DNA of 7,631 bases from Oribacterium sp. (GCA_017940955.1 JAGAXP010000126.1:1-7631); one strand, 5' to 3'. Counted from the first letter of the stretch, positions 1 to 6,104 are shown. Translations and numbers: made by a program. Notes: generated by a model from the sequence alone, not told the origin.

Positions 1-608
1 GAGCAGAAGAAAATGTCTACATAAGGAAGTATCTCAAGGATAGTCTCTCTCGCCTCATCTCCTGTCCAGAGGTTTCCGCGGAAATTCACATCGAAGGAAA
101 TAAGAGCCCCTTTTTCCTTGAATTTCTTTATGGCTTCAATGGTGGTTTTTCTGATCTCCGGAGAAAGTGCAAGTGTGATCCCGGAGGTATGGAAGCACTT
201 GGTCTTCTCATATACATCAGGGGAGATCTCATCAGATGACAACGAGAAAAAGCTTGAATTACGGCGGTCATAGATAACCTGCGGCTTTCTCGGATAGGCA
301 CCATACTCATAATAATAAACAGCCACTCTCGCATCCGGTGCATCATCATATATGAAGAAATCGTCGGAAACACCATAGCTTCGGATGGTTCCCTTCATAA
401 ACTGACCGAGATCATGGGAAGGTATTTTTGAAATGATACCTGTATGGAGTCCCAGAAGGGCTGCTCCTACGGCAACATTAAGCTCAGCGCCGCCTACGTT
501 TTTTTCAAAAACATCACTTCTCGCGATCCTCTCATTTCCAGGAGGAGAAAGCCTCAGCATAAGCTGTCCCATGGTTACAAGATCAAAAGAACGGTTTGGA
601 AAGTTCAT
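1..608 (-). CDS. kdgK: PfkB-family carbohydrate kinase, probably 2-keto-3-deoxygluconate (KDG) kinase; 3' part missing
   Basis: This is the N-terminal 202 residues of a ribokinase/PfkB-family sugar kinase that runs off the left edge. KDG kinase phosphorylates 2-keto-3-deoxygluconate to KDPG in the cytoplasm, the step before aldol cleavage in hexuronate catabolism. Visible marks are GQLMLRLSPPGNERI at residues 14-28, the glycine-rich PfkB motif GGAELNVAVG at 39-48, and SFDVNFRGNLW at 171-181, which resembles the FDxNxRxxLW segment of KDG kinases. The second PfkB signature with the catalytic Asp (GAGD) would lie in the missing C-terminal third. The ATG at 608 is preceded by AAAGGAG (minus strand of 615-621) six bases upstream. 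The gene is divergent from a lacI-type gene and close to uxaC, which supports the KDG assignment. Family assignment is strong. Substrate rests on motif resemblance and context, with fructokinase or another sugar kinase as the alternative. Confidence 0.85.
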   Translation of the reverse strand, partial: MNFPNRSFDLVTMGQLMLRLSPPGNERIARSDVFEKNVGGAELNVAVGAALLGLHTGIISKIPSHDLGQFMKGTIRSYGVSDDFFIYDDAPDARVAVYYYEYGAYPRKPQVIYDRRNSSFFSLSSDEISPDVYEKTKCFHTSGITLALSPEIRKTTIEAIKKFKEKGALISFDVNFRGNLWTGDEARETILEILPYVDIFFC

Positions 609-660
609 GTTCTGCTCCTTTTGTGACTTAAAACACTTGTGTCAAAATTTTCTTAATGCA

Positions 661-689
661 TTGATTTTATATCAAGACTTGGTTATAAT
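661..689 (+). promoter_or_regulatory. Candidate promoter of the lacI-family gene
   Basis: TTGATT (661-666) and a perfect TATAAT (684-689) are separated by 17 bases, a good sigma-70/SigA-type promoter. It predicts a start site near 696, just upstream of the operator at 700-713, so a repressor bound there would sit on the first transcribed bases. It faces and overlaps the minus-strand promoter of the kinase gene. Confidence 0.65.
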
Positions 690-692
690 CAA
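664..692 (-). promoter_or_regulatory. Candidate promoter of the KDG kinase gene
   Basis: Read on the minus strand, a -35-like TTGATT (692-687) and a -10-like TAAAAT (669-664) are separated by exactly 17 bases, leaving a leader of about 50 bases before the start codon at 608. An alternative -10, TATAAA at 671-666, would give a 15-base spacer. The element almost completely overlaps the opposing lacI promoter. Inferred from consensus matching only. Confidence 0.5.
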
Positions 693-699
693 GAAAAAA

Positions 700-713
700 T
701 GTAAGCGTTTACA
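700..713. promoter_or_regulatory. LacI/CcpA-type operator (cre-like palindrome)
   Basis: TGTAAGCGTTTACA has TGTAA/TTACA arms around a central CG and fits the catabolite-responsive-element consensus TGWAARCGYTWNCA at every position; the same form is used by many LacI-family local regulators. It lies at about +5 to +18 of the predicted lacI transcript and about 8 bases upstream of the -35 of the divergent kinase promoter. It could be bound by the adjacent LacI protein (autoregulation), by CcpA, or by both. Sequence alone cannot decide. Confidence 0.75.
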
Positions 714-717
714 GAGT

Positions 718-783
718 GAGGAGTTTGCATAAGGCAAACTCCGAACGATATGGCAAGAGCAGAGCTCTTGTCCCGAAGGGATC
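718..783 (+). repeat. 66-bp hairpin-rich leader repeat, copy 1
   Basis: First of two 66-bp direct copies 98 bases apart, 64 of 66 positions identical. Each unit contains a perfect 9-bp stem, GGAGTTTGC/GCAAACTCC, around an ATAAG loop (here 720-742), then a second stem GGCAAGAGC/GCTCTTGTC around AGA (752-772, one G.U pair), then a short TCCC-GAA-GGGA hairpin (771-781) that competes with the end of stem two. It lies downstream of the predicted lacI start site, so it should be transcribed into the lacI leader RNA. Confidence 0.85.
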
Positions 784-815
784 AGGTGAGGCTATCAACG
801 CCGAACCTGACCGGA
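784..815 (+). promoter_or_regulatory. Hairpin between the two leader repeats
   Basis: TCAGGT (782-787) pairs with ACCTGA (805-810), and GGC (790-792) pairs with GCC (800-802). A symmetric GA/GA internal loop lies between the two helices and a seven-base TATCAAC forms the apical loop. Tandem G.A pairs are common in structured RNAs, so this resembles a deliberate RNA element rather than spacer. It matches no riboswitch class that I recognise. Confidence 0.45.
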
Positions 816-881
816 GAGGAGTTTGCATAAGGCAAACTCCGAACGATATGGCAAGAGCAGAGCTCCTGCCCCGAAGGGATC
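816..881 (+). repeat. 66-bp hairpin-rich leader repeat, copy 2, abutting the lacI start
   Basis: Second copy of the 718-783 unit. The first stem (818-840) is perfectly conserved. Both differences from copy 1 fall in the 3' arm of the second stem: position 869 turns a G.U pair into G-C, and 866 turns an A-T pair into an A.C mismatch. The copy ends with CCCC-GAA-GGGA (869-879), whose 3' side is the only Shine-Dalgarno-like sequence (AAGGGA) before the lacI ATG at 889. Folding of this copy could therefore limit access of the ribosome. Confidence 0.85.
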
Positions 882-888
882 TTCATTT

Positions 889-1917
889 ATGAATATTTAC
901 GATATATCAAAAGCAGCAGGCGTATCCATAGCCTCTGTGTCCCGTGTCATTAACGGAGCGGATAATGTTTCTGAAAAAACAAGAAAAAAAGTCATGGATG
1001 TTATAGATGAATACGGCTATACCCCCAATGCCTACGCAAGAGGCTTGGGACGGGGCTCCATGAAAACCATTGGCATCATGTGTTCGGACTCTTCCGATAT
1101 CTATCTTGCCAATGCCATCTACTACCTTGAAACAGAACTCAGAAAAAACGGTTATAACTGCATACTGTGCTGCACAGGCTATGATTACGAAAATAAAAAA
1201 GCAAGCTTTGAGCTTCTGAAATCCAGGCAGGTGGATGCTTTTATACTTGCGGGTTCAAAATATGTAGAGAAGGATCCGAAGGACAATCAGTACATAATCG
1301 AGGGAGCAAAGGAACACCCGGTGATGATGCTGAACGGATACATTGATGCTGATAATGTTTACTCTGTTGTATGTGATGACAAGGGCGGAATAAAGGATGC
1401 TTTTATAAAGCTATACGAGTCAGGTGCCAGAAAAACCATCTATGTTTATTCCAGTGACAGCTATTCGGGTTCAAAAAAGATCGAAGGCATAAAGGAAGGT
1501 GCCCGGGAATGCGGTATCCCTGAAAACAGCCTTCGTATCGTAAAGGGTGAAAAGACCTTTAACGGTATAGCAGAGCTTCTGGAAAAGGAATATGAGAAGA
1601 AGCCCTTTGATTCCGTCATAACCTCATCTGATACTTCAGGTATCGGAGCCCTGAAATTTGCTGTACGAAGAGGTCTCAGGATTCCGGAGGATATTCAGAT
1701 CGTAAGCTTCAACAATTCAAAGCTTGCCAGTGCGGCAAACCCTGAACTTACAAGTGTGGATGCAAGGCTGGAGGAATCCTGCTCCAGGGTATGCAAGCTT
1801 CTTATGAAGCTGCTGAATCCGCCTCTTGATGAGGAGGGTAACCCTAAACCGGTTTCCATATCTAAGAAAACAAAGGTTAAGTCAAAGCTGGTCACAAGAG
1901 AAACAACAAGATTTTGA
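889..1917 (+). CDS. LacI-family transcriptional repressor, probably of hexuronate catabolism
   Basis: A 342-aa DNA-binding repressor of typical LacI/GalR length. The N-terminus carries the helix-turn-helix and hinge (IYDISKAAGVSIASVSRVIN, then residues 22-60, including an EYGYTPNAYARGL segment). It is followed by a periplasmic-binding-protein-like sugar-sensing domain (about 60-330), opening with KTIGIM and ending in the family's usual LVTRETTR tail. The ATG at 889 is chosen because the HTH begins immediately after it. A longer reading from a TTG at 823 would add 22 residues encoded by the leader repeat, has no properly spaced ribosome binding site, and is rejected. Even the chosen start has only a weak AAGGGA nine bases upstream. 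The gene lies between the divergent KDG kinase and uxaC, so a hexuronate or pathway intermediate is the likely inducer (inference). It probably represses itself through the operator at 700-713. Confidence 0.92.
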   Translation: MNIYDISKAAGVSIASVSRVINGADNVSEKTRKKVMDVIDEYGYTPNAYARGLGRGSMKTIGIMCSDSSDIYLANAIYYLETELRKNGYNCILCCTGYDYENKKASFELLKSRQVDAFILAGSKYVEKDPKDNQYIIEGAKEHPVMMLNGYIDADNVYSVVCDDKGGIKDAFIKLYESGARKTIYVYSSDSYSGSKKIEGIKEGARECGIPENSLRIVKGEKTFNGIAELLEKEYEKKPFDSVITSSDTSGIGALKFAVRRGLRIPEDIQIVSFNNSKLASAANPELTSVDARLEESCSRVCKLLMKLLNPPLDEEGNPKPVSISKKTKVKSKLVTRETTRF

Positions 1918-1954
1918 CACGTTTGCAGGGTGGGCTGTGCATCGGCATTATTAC
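1906..1954 (+). repeat. Imperfect 49-bp direct repeat, copy 1 (overlaps lacI stop)
   Basis: Aligned without gaps to 1974-2022 at an offset of 68, 37 of 49 positions match by hand count. This copy begins inside the last codons of the LacI gene and includes its TGA stop (1915-1917). It looks like an old tandem duplication of the gene end and its downstream flank. No terminator or clear promoter was found inside it. Confidence 0.65.
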
Positions 1955-1973
1955 TCCTTTTATTTTAGCAGCT

Positions 1974-2022
1974 ACAAGATTCTGACATATATGCAGAGTT
2001 AGCCGTGCTTTGGCAGCATTAC
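1974..2022 (+). repeat. Imperfect 49-bp direct repeat, copy 2
   Basis: Second copy of the 1906-1954 sequence, lying wholly in the lacI-uxaC gap. It keeps ACAAGATT, TGACA, TGCAG and TGC/GGCA blocks in register, while the differences are scattered. That pattern fits either decay after duplication or retention of short protein-binding blocks. Confidence 0.65.
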
Positions 2023-2044
2023 ACTCGTAAAAAGAAAAAACCAG

Positions 2045-2075
2045 ATTTTAACGTCGGATGGACCGATGTTTAAAT
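2045..2075 (+). promoter_or_regulatory. Inverted repeat upstream of uxaC; candidate operator over its promoter
   Basis: The core arms AACGTCGG and CCGATGTT flank a five-base ATGGA centre, with one G.U-type mismatch. After a single T/T mismatch the pairing continues for four more bases (ATTT/AAAT), giving 13-base arms. A weak promoter-like pair, TTAACG (2048-2053) and TAAATA (2071-2076) with a 17-base spacer, coincides with it, so it may be an operator covering the uxaC promoter. A 5'-UTR hairpin is the alternative. It differs from the operator at 700-713, so a second regulator is possible. Confidence 0.5.
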
Positions 2076-2100
2076 AATGAACAATTAAATCAATGCTTAT

Positions 2101-2105
2101 GGAGG
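2101..2105 (+). promoter_or_regulatory. Ribosome binding site that sets the uxaC start
   Basis: GGAGG here is nine bases before the ATG at 2115 but only three bases before the in-frame ATG at 2109, so 2115 is preferred. The open frame extends upstream to an ATG at 2058, but that one lies in the loop of an inverted repeat, lacks a ribosome binding site, and would add residues not found at the start of UxaC proteins. Confidence 0.85.
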
Positions 2106-2114
2106 AAAATGAAA

Positions 2115-3530
2115 ATGAAACCATTTATGGACAAGGATTTCCTGCTTTCAACAGATGTAGCAAAGCAGCTTTATCACGACTATGCCGAGAATGCACCTAT
2201 TCTTGACTACCACTGCCACATTAACCCACAGGAGATCGCTGAGGATCGCCAGTTTGACAATATTTTCCAGGTTTGGCTTGGTGGCGACCACTACAAGTGG
2301 AGACAGATGAGAACAAACGGTGTTCCAGAGGAGTACATCACAGGAGATAAGTCAGATCGTGAGAAGTTCCAGAAGTGGGCAGAGACCATGCCTAAGCTTA
2401 TCGGAAACCCACTCTATCACTGGTCTCACCTTGAGCTTCGTAAGTATTTCGGATATGAGGGCTACCTCAACGGAGATACAGCCGAGGAGGTTTGGAACCT
2501 TTGTAATGAGAAGCTTCACCAGAAATCAATGTCTGTAAGAAACATCATTAAGGCTTCCAATGTTACTCTCATCTGCACAACAGATGATCCTGTTGATACA
2601 CTTGAGTGGCATCAGAAGATTAAGGATGATCCGACGTTTGACGTTCAGGTACTTCCCGCATGGAGACCTGACAAGGTTACAAATATCGAGAAGCCTGAGT
2701 TCCCTTCATACATGAAGAAGCTTTCAGAAAGATCCGGCATCGAGGTAAAGGATTTCGCATCCCTTAAGGAGGCTCTGAAGAACCGTCTTGATTTCTTCCA
2801 GTCCATGGGCTGCATAGTTACAGACCACGCACTTCGTTATGTGATGTACGCTCCTGCCACTGACGCAGAGGTTGATGAGATCCTCAAGAAGGGACTCAAG
2901 GGCGAGACATTAACACAGGAGGAATGTGCGAAGTACAGAACAGCTGAGATGCAGTTCCTTGCAAAGGAGTACAACAGGAGAGATCTCGTATTCCAGATCC
3001 ACTTCGGATGTGTACGTGATAACAATGCTGATATGTATAACAAGCTTGGCGCTGATACAGGCTTTGATTCAGTTGATAACTACGCTCCTGCTGACCAGCT
3101 TGCAGCATTCTTTAATGCTCTTTCAGCAACGGATGAGATCCCTAAGACCATCCTTTACTCACTGAATCCTTGCGATAACACAACTATCAACACTATCACA
3201 GGCTGCTTCTGCAAGGCTCCTGTACAGAACCGTATCACTCAGGGGGCTGCTTGGTGGTTCAATGATCACAAGCAGGGCATGACAGATCAGCTTATCAACT
3301 ACGCTAACCTGTCAACACTTGGAAACTTCAACGGAATGCTTACAGATTCACGTTCCTTCCTCTCCTACACACGTCACGACTACTTCCGTCGTATCCTTTG
3401 TGAGCTTATAGGAGGCTGGGTTGAGAACGGCGAGTATCCTTATGACAAGAAGGCACTTGAGGAGATCATCAAGGGTATTTCTTACAACAATGCTGCAAGA
3501 TATTTTGGATTTGATCTTGAGCAGTGCTAA
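2115..3530 (+). CDS. uxaC: Uronate isomerase (glucuronate isomerase, EC 5.3.1.12)
   Basis: This cytoplasmic enzyme interconverts D-glucuronate with D-fructuronate and D-galacturonate with D-tagaturonate, the entry step of hexuronate degradation. The 471-aa product has the usual UxaC length. It begins with the family N-terminus MKPFMDKDFLLSTDVAKQLY and carries the amidohydrolase-superfamily metal motif HCH at residues 33-35 (within DYHCHINPQEIAED). Other family segments are WLGGDHYKWRQMRTNGV, CTTDDPVDTLEWH, the H-containing QIHFGCVRDNN and a C-terminal DSRSFLSYTRHDYFRRIL. Codon choice is noticeably more biased than in neighbouring genes (many CTT, AAG, GAG, ATC), suggesting high expression when induced. 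It follows the lacI gene by 197 bp with no terminator between, so read-through from lacI is possible besides its own promoter. Downstream enzymes (UxaB/UxuB, UxaA/UxuA) are not in the window. Confidence 0.97.
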   Translation: MKPFMDKDFLLSTDVAKQLYHDYAENAPILDYHCHINPQEIAEDRQFDNIFQVWLGGDHYKWRQMRTNGVPEEYITGDKSDREKFQKWAETMPKLIGNPLYHWSHLELRKYFGYEGYLNGDTAEEVWNLCNEKLHQKSMSVRNIIKASNVTLICTTDDPVDTLEWHQKIKDDPTFDVQVLPAWRPDKVTNIEKPEFPSYMKKLSERSGIEVKDFASLKEALKNRLDFFQSMGCIVTDHALRYVMYAPATDAEVDEILKKGLKGETLTQEECAKYRTAEMQFLAKEYNRRDLVFQIHFGCVRDNNADMYNKLGADTGFDSVDNYAPADQLAAFFNALSATDEIPKTILYSLNPCDNTTINTITGCFCKAPVQNRITQGAAWWFNDHKQGMTDQLINYANLSTLGNFNGMLTDSRSFLSYTRHDYFRRILCELIGGWVENGEYPYDKKALEEIIKGISYNNAARYFGFDLEQC

Positions 3531-3543
3531 AACAAAAAAATTC

Positions 3544-3567
3544 GAGCCGGTGCTTATGCACCGGCTC
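3544..3567. terminator. Bidirectional intrinsic terminator between convergent genes
   Basis: A perfect 10-bp stem, GAGCCGGTGC/GCACCGGCTC, surrounds a TTAT loop, 13 bases after the uxaC stop and 17 bases beyond the stop of the minus-strand gene ending at 3585. Read on the minus strand it is followed closely by a run of seven T; on the plus strand only ATTTTA follows. It is therefore a canonical terminator for the minus-strand operon and a somewhat weaker one for uxaC. Confidence 0.92.
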
Positions 3568-3584
3568 ATTTTACATCATATCAA

Positions 3585-3917
3585 TTATTTAACCTGGTTC
3601 CACCATACAGGATAAACCATTCCTTGTGTCATGCCTGTAGACTCAAGAACCTTTAACAGTTCAATATACTCTGCATCAGACATGCACTGATATGTATTGC
3701 AAGAAGGACATACCCAGGTTTTATCACCATACTCGCCGTTTGCGTTTACAACGTTCATAGGCGTTCCGCACTGAGGACAGGTTGCTTCGTTAGCTCCGCC
3801 TACACCGCCGGTAACCTTAGCCATCTCTTCATCAGAAATTGCGGTGTTCTTTGCCTTGATCTTCTCCACTTCTCCGCGATGCTTCTTGATAAACTCGGTA
3901 AACTTGTTGTCTTCCAT
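3585..3917 (-). CDS. Double-glycine-leader protein with zinc-ribbon core
   Basis: A 110-aa protein of unknown function. Residues 1-38 look like a bacteriocin-type leader: a charged N-terminal helix ending in ISDEEMAKVTGG (27-38). This fits the LSxxELxxIxGG pattern cleaved by C39 peptidase-containing ABC transporters, with hydrophobic residues at -12, -7 and -4, Ser at -11 and Glu at -8. After the GG comes a short GGAN linker, then two CxxC pairs (C47/C50 and C70/C73, each CPxC) typical of a small zinc ribbon. An acidic/hydrophobic helix follows, then an aromatic tail containing YPVWW. The start has AAAGGAG (minus strand of 3924-3930) at six bases. It is the last gene of the minus-strand operon, 47 bp after the lipoprotein gene and just before the terminator. 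The core is unlike a classical bacteriocin. It could be a secreted folded protein, a RiPP-like precursor, or a cytoplasmic protein whose leader resemblance is accidental. No exporter is present nearby. Confidence 0.82.
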   Translation of the reverse strand: MEDNKFTEFIKKHRGEVEKIKAKNTAISDEEMAKVTGGVGGANEATCPQCGTPMNVVNANGEYGDKTWVCPSCNTYQCMSDAEYIELLKVLESTGMTQGMVYPVWWNQVK

Positions 3918-3964
3918 AAAGTACTCCTTTCATGAACTGTACATCTATGATTATTTGGTTTTTA

Positions 3965-5146
3965 TTACTTCGATACCCTGACGGTGCTTATGAGCACCCC
4001 GTCGTAGTAAACATTAGCCTCCCCATCAGGTGCAAGATCCTTTGTGTCCACAAGAGTGAATGAGTGGGAGGTCTGAGTATCGCTCTTTACGGTTACGACA
4101 CCATCATCATCCATGAGGCAAGGATAAACCAGCTGACCGCTCTTGGTCTCGATCATGAACTTAGTAGGATCAAAATCCTTTGGCTCACCGGTTTCATTAT
4201 AGAGGTAAAGACAGAACCAATACATCCTTTCTCCGGTAGCACCATCTCCATACTTGATCTTTACTTCACGGCACTGAACCTCATCCTTTGTAATGAAGTG
4301 ACCGTCTTCTAAAGAATTTACGTCTTCAGAGGACTCCTTCTTATCAAGAGTGAGCTTTGTGTTGGCAACCTTTTCATCGATCATTGCCTGTACCATCTTC
4401 TGGTACTCTTCTGACATAAGGAATGAATAGTCAGCAGCGTCACCCTGGGACAGGGCTTCCGCAGGTTCTTCCTCAGGTGTTGTGGTGATGCTGTTGATGA
4501 TGGTCTTTGTAAGCTCCTCAGCTTCATCACCATCCTGCCAGAAGGAAAGCTCTCCGAAATCATTGCCTGCTACGAAAATATAGTTTGCAACAACAAACTC
4601 TCCTTCCTCACCTTCATAGCTTTCCTTTGAGTAATATAGTCCAAGCTCCGTATCATTTATGGTTACTTCAGTAATGCCGTCAGCATTGTACTGCTTTGCT
4701 TCTGTTTCTGTATATGCGTAAAGGTCTCTACCTTCATGCGGATACTGATAAACATCAAAATCCATCAGGAATTCGTCGCTCTTGTAGTAGGCTATCATGT
4801 CATCCTTCCGCTCATGATCCTTTACATCACCCTGATAGTAGCTATTCGGAACCTTTATGAAATACCCGGTGGTTCCGATCTCAATGTAGCCGGCATCCTT
4901 AAAGGATTCCTGAAGGTCAGATGCTTTATCATCCTTTTCGGCTGAGGATGTCTCTTCTACGGCAGCCTCTGTGGTTTCGGCTAATGTTTCTGCCTTGGGT
5001 GCTTCAGTGGTCTCTTGAGCTGTGGTTTCCGCAACTGTCCCTTCCGGTTTTGATCCGGCGGTGTTGTTCTTCGCTTCTCCACAGCCGGACATAAGTGCTG
5101 CAGAGCAGGCTGCTGTCATAAGTATATATAATGCTTTATTGTTCAT
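3965..5146 (-). CDS. Lipoprotein of unknown function with acidic linker and two-part extracellular region
   Basis: A 393-aa predicted membrane-anchored lipoprotein. A signal peptide ends in the lipobox-like MSGC with Cys22 as the lipidated residue (Met at -3 is slightly unusual). It is followed by a low-complexity T/E/A-rich linker (about 25-75) that would hold the folded parts away from the membrane. Residues about 78-220 form a first domain rich in Tyr and acidic residues, containing GYFIKVPNSYY and a YIFVAGNDFGELSFW segment. Residues about 235-393 hold a second, beta-rich domain ending in VYYDGVLISTVRVSK, reminiscent of the Ig-like domains of DUF4352/DUF5067-type lipoproteins. That resemblance is loose. 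The gene begins 19 bp after the DUF3592 gene, with GGGAG seven bases before the ATG, so it is co-transcribed with it. In context it may be an envelope partner or immunity-type companion of the double-glycine proteins, which is inference. Confidence 0.85.
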   Translation of the reverse strand: MNNKALYILMTAACSAALMSGCGEAKNNTAGSKPEGTVAETTAQETTEAPKAETLAETTEAAVEETSSAEKDDKASDLQESFKDAGYIEIGTTGYFIKVPNSYYQGDVKDHERKDDMIAYYKSDEFLMDFDVYQYPHEGRDLYAYTETEAKQYNADGITEVTINDTELGLYYSKESYEGEEGEFVVANYIFVAGNDFGELSFWQDGDEAEELTKTIINSITTTPEEEPAEALSQGDAADYSFLMSEEYQKMVQAMIDEKVANTKLTLDKKESSEDVNSLEDGHFITKDEVQCREVKIKYGDGATGERMYWFCLYLYNETGEPKDFDPTKFMIETKSGQLVYPCLMDDDGVVTVKSDTQTSHSFTLVDTKDLAPDGEANVYYDGVLISTVRVSK

Positions 5147-5165
5147 GCCGTATCTCCCAAATCTA

Positions 5166-5699
5166 TCATTCTTTCTTTTTGAAGAACTCCATAAGCGCGA
5201 GGCCTATGGCTCCACCTACTGCTATCACCGTTACAAGGGAAATCACAAAAGTTATGATTCCGATTACAATAACTGCTATTCCTATCCATCTGAATATCGT
5301 AAGGAAGGTTCCGTCTGAGCTGGAGATATCTTCTGAATACAGCTCCACAGGATCGTTGGGATCCACATAAATAGTGTATTGGTTTCCCACCTTGAAGGTA
5401 TCCTTAAAGGTACTGCTATAGGTGCTTGCATTGGATGAATAGGTCTTTCCGTTATAGTCATATTCAAATACCGGAGTTACTGAGGATGAGTTGGAGCTGT
5501 CACCTTCTGAGCTTTCAGATCTTGCATAACCTGTTACGGTTGCCTCTACCCGGGCTGTACACCGTTCCTTTAAAGCTGCATTTTGTTTTGTTATAAGGGA
5601 TGAAGCAAAGATAAATGCTATTCCGACGATCACCATGATGATGGATCCAAACAGCCCTCCCAAGGGACCGCCGCTACTATGGGTTCTGCTAACTCTCAT
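5166..5699 (-). CDS. DUF3592-type membrane protein
   Basis: A 177-aa protein with an N-terminal membrane segment (about 18-37), an extracytoplasmic domain (about 40-125), and a C-terminal hydrophobic stretch (about 138-172) ending in a KKKE tail. The middle domain shows the DUF3592 pattern: a variable Ser-rich loop (61-73), then PVFEYDYNGKTYSSN (76-90), then VGNQYTIYVDPNDPVELY (104-121), close to the family's YxxDPxxPE hallmark. The family's function is unknown. The ATG is preceded by GGAGG at seven bases. It lies 35 bp after the double-glycine/SH3-like gene and 19 bp before the lipoprotein gene, so it is the second gene of this operon. Confidence 0.85.
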   Translation of the reverse strand: MRVSRTHSSGGPLGGLFGSIIMVIVGIAFIFASSLITKQNAALKERCTARVEATVTGYARSESSEGDSSNSSSVTPVFEYDYNGKTYSSNASTYSSTFKDTFKVGNQYTIYVDPNDPVELYSEDISSSDGTFLTIFRWIGIAVIVIGIITFVISLVTVIAVGGAIGLALMEFFKKKE

Positions 5700-5734
5700 G
5701 ACATATCCTCCCTGATATTTTTTAGCCGGACTTG

Positions 5735-6007
5735 TCAGGACAGCAGTCCGAGATGACCATCTTGAACGTAGGTTTCTATTCTGCCATCCGGGAATCTGAC
5801 AGTATAATACGCTCCGTCTTTATTGTACGGGCTGCGGGTCAATTCCAGAATTACAACAAATGATTGCTTGTCACTGTACCAGCATTTCTGCCCTACACGG
5901 AATCTGTGGGGTTGGCTCCACCGATCGTCTCCTCCCGTAGCCTGTTCCATAATCTCGTCATTGAGTTCTGCGTTTATGTTCATATCCTTATCCATCTTCT
6001 CTGACAT
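5735..6007 (-). CDS. Double-glycine-leader protein with SH3-like core
   Basis: A 90-aa protein of unknown function. Residues 1-26 are Met/Asp/Lys-rich and end in LNDEIMEQATGG (15-26), a fair match to the double-glycine leader pattern (Leu at -12, Met at -7, Ala at -4, then GG). The remaining 64 residues (27-90) look like one small beta-barrel: HRFRVGQKCWYSD (34-46), a strand VVILEL (51-56), then YYTVRFPDGRIETYV (67-81). That pattern recalls SH3/Tudor-like domains, but I cannot name a family. Apart from its leader it is unrelated to the zinc-ribbon protein at the other end of the operon. The ATG has AAGGAGG at eight bases (minus strand of 6016-6022). It is the first gene after the tandem LytTR-like sites at 6123-6155 and so the likely direct target of the neighbouring regulator. 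Confidence 0.8.
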   Translation of the reverse strand: MSEKMDKDMNINAELNDEIMEQATGGDDRWSQPHRFRVGQKCWYSDKQSFVVILELTRSPYNKDGAYYTVRFPDGRIETYVQDGHLGLLS

Positions 6008-6086
6008 TTTGGTTTCCTCCTTATGAATTAGTTCTTCGATATATGGAATCTTTTATTGATTCCCGGTTATGTTTTCTGATGATCTT

Positions 6087-6104
6087 AATCTATCATCATT
6101 AATA
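6087..6104 (-). promoter_or_regulatory. Candidate -10 region of the double-glycine operon
   Basis: Reading the minus strand away from the LytTR sites, TATTAA (6104-6099) begins 18 bases past the end of the second repeat and TAGATT (6092-6087) lies 12 bases further. Either could be a weak -10. No -35 consensus is visible, as expected for a promoter that needs an activator bound in the -35 region. Which one is used cannot be decided from sequence. Confidence 0.35.

Noticed and set aside
718..881. Known riboswitch in the lacI leader (TPP-like GAACCTGA and glycine-like CCGAAGG fragments)
   Set aside because: The fragments occur in the wrong order and lack the partner core motifs (for example GCTGAGA for TPP), so no known class is called.
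823..888. A 22-residue N-terminal extension of the LacI protein from a TTG start
   Set aside because: The extension is entirely leader-repeat sequence, the TTG lies inside a hairpin stem with AGGAG only one base away, and the helix-turn-helix starts directly at the ATG at 889 as usual in the family.
2058..2114. A 19-residue N-terminal extension of UxaC from the ATG at 2058
   Set aside because: No ribosome binding site precedes it, it starts within the loop of an inverted repeat, and UxaC proteins begin at the MKPF-type sequence that follows GGAGG.
3951..3959. A possible LytTR half-site (TTATTTGGT) before the zinc-ribbon gene
   Set aside because: Only 7 of 9 positions match the repeat core and there is no second copy 21 bases away on either side.
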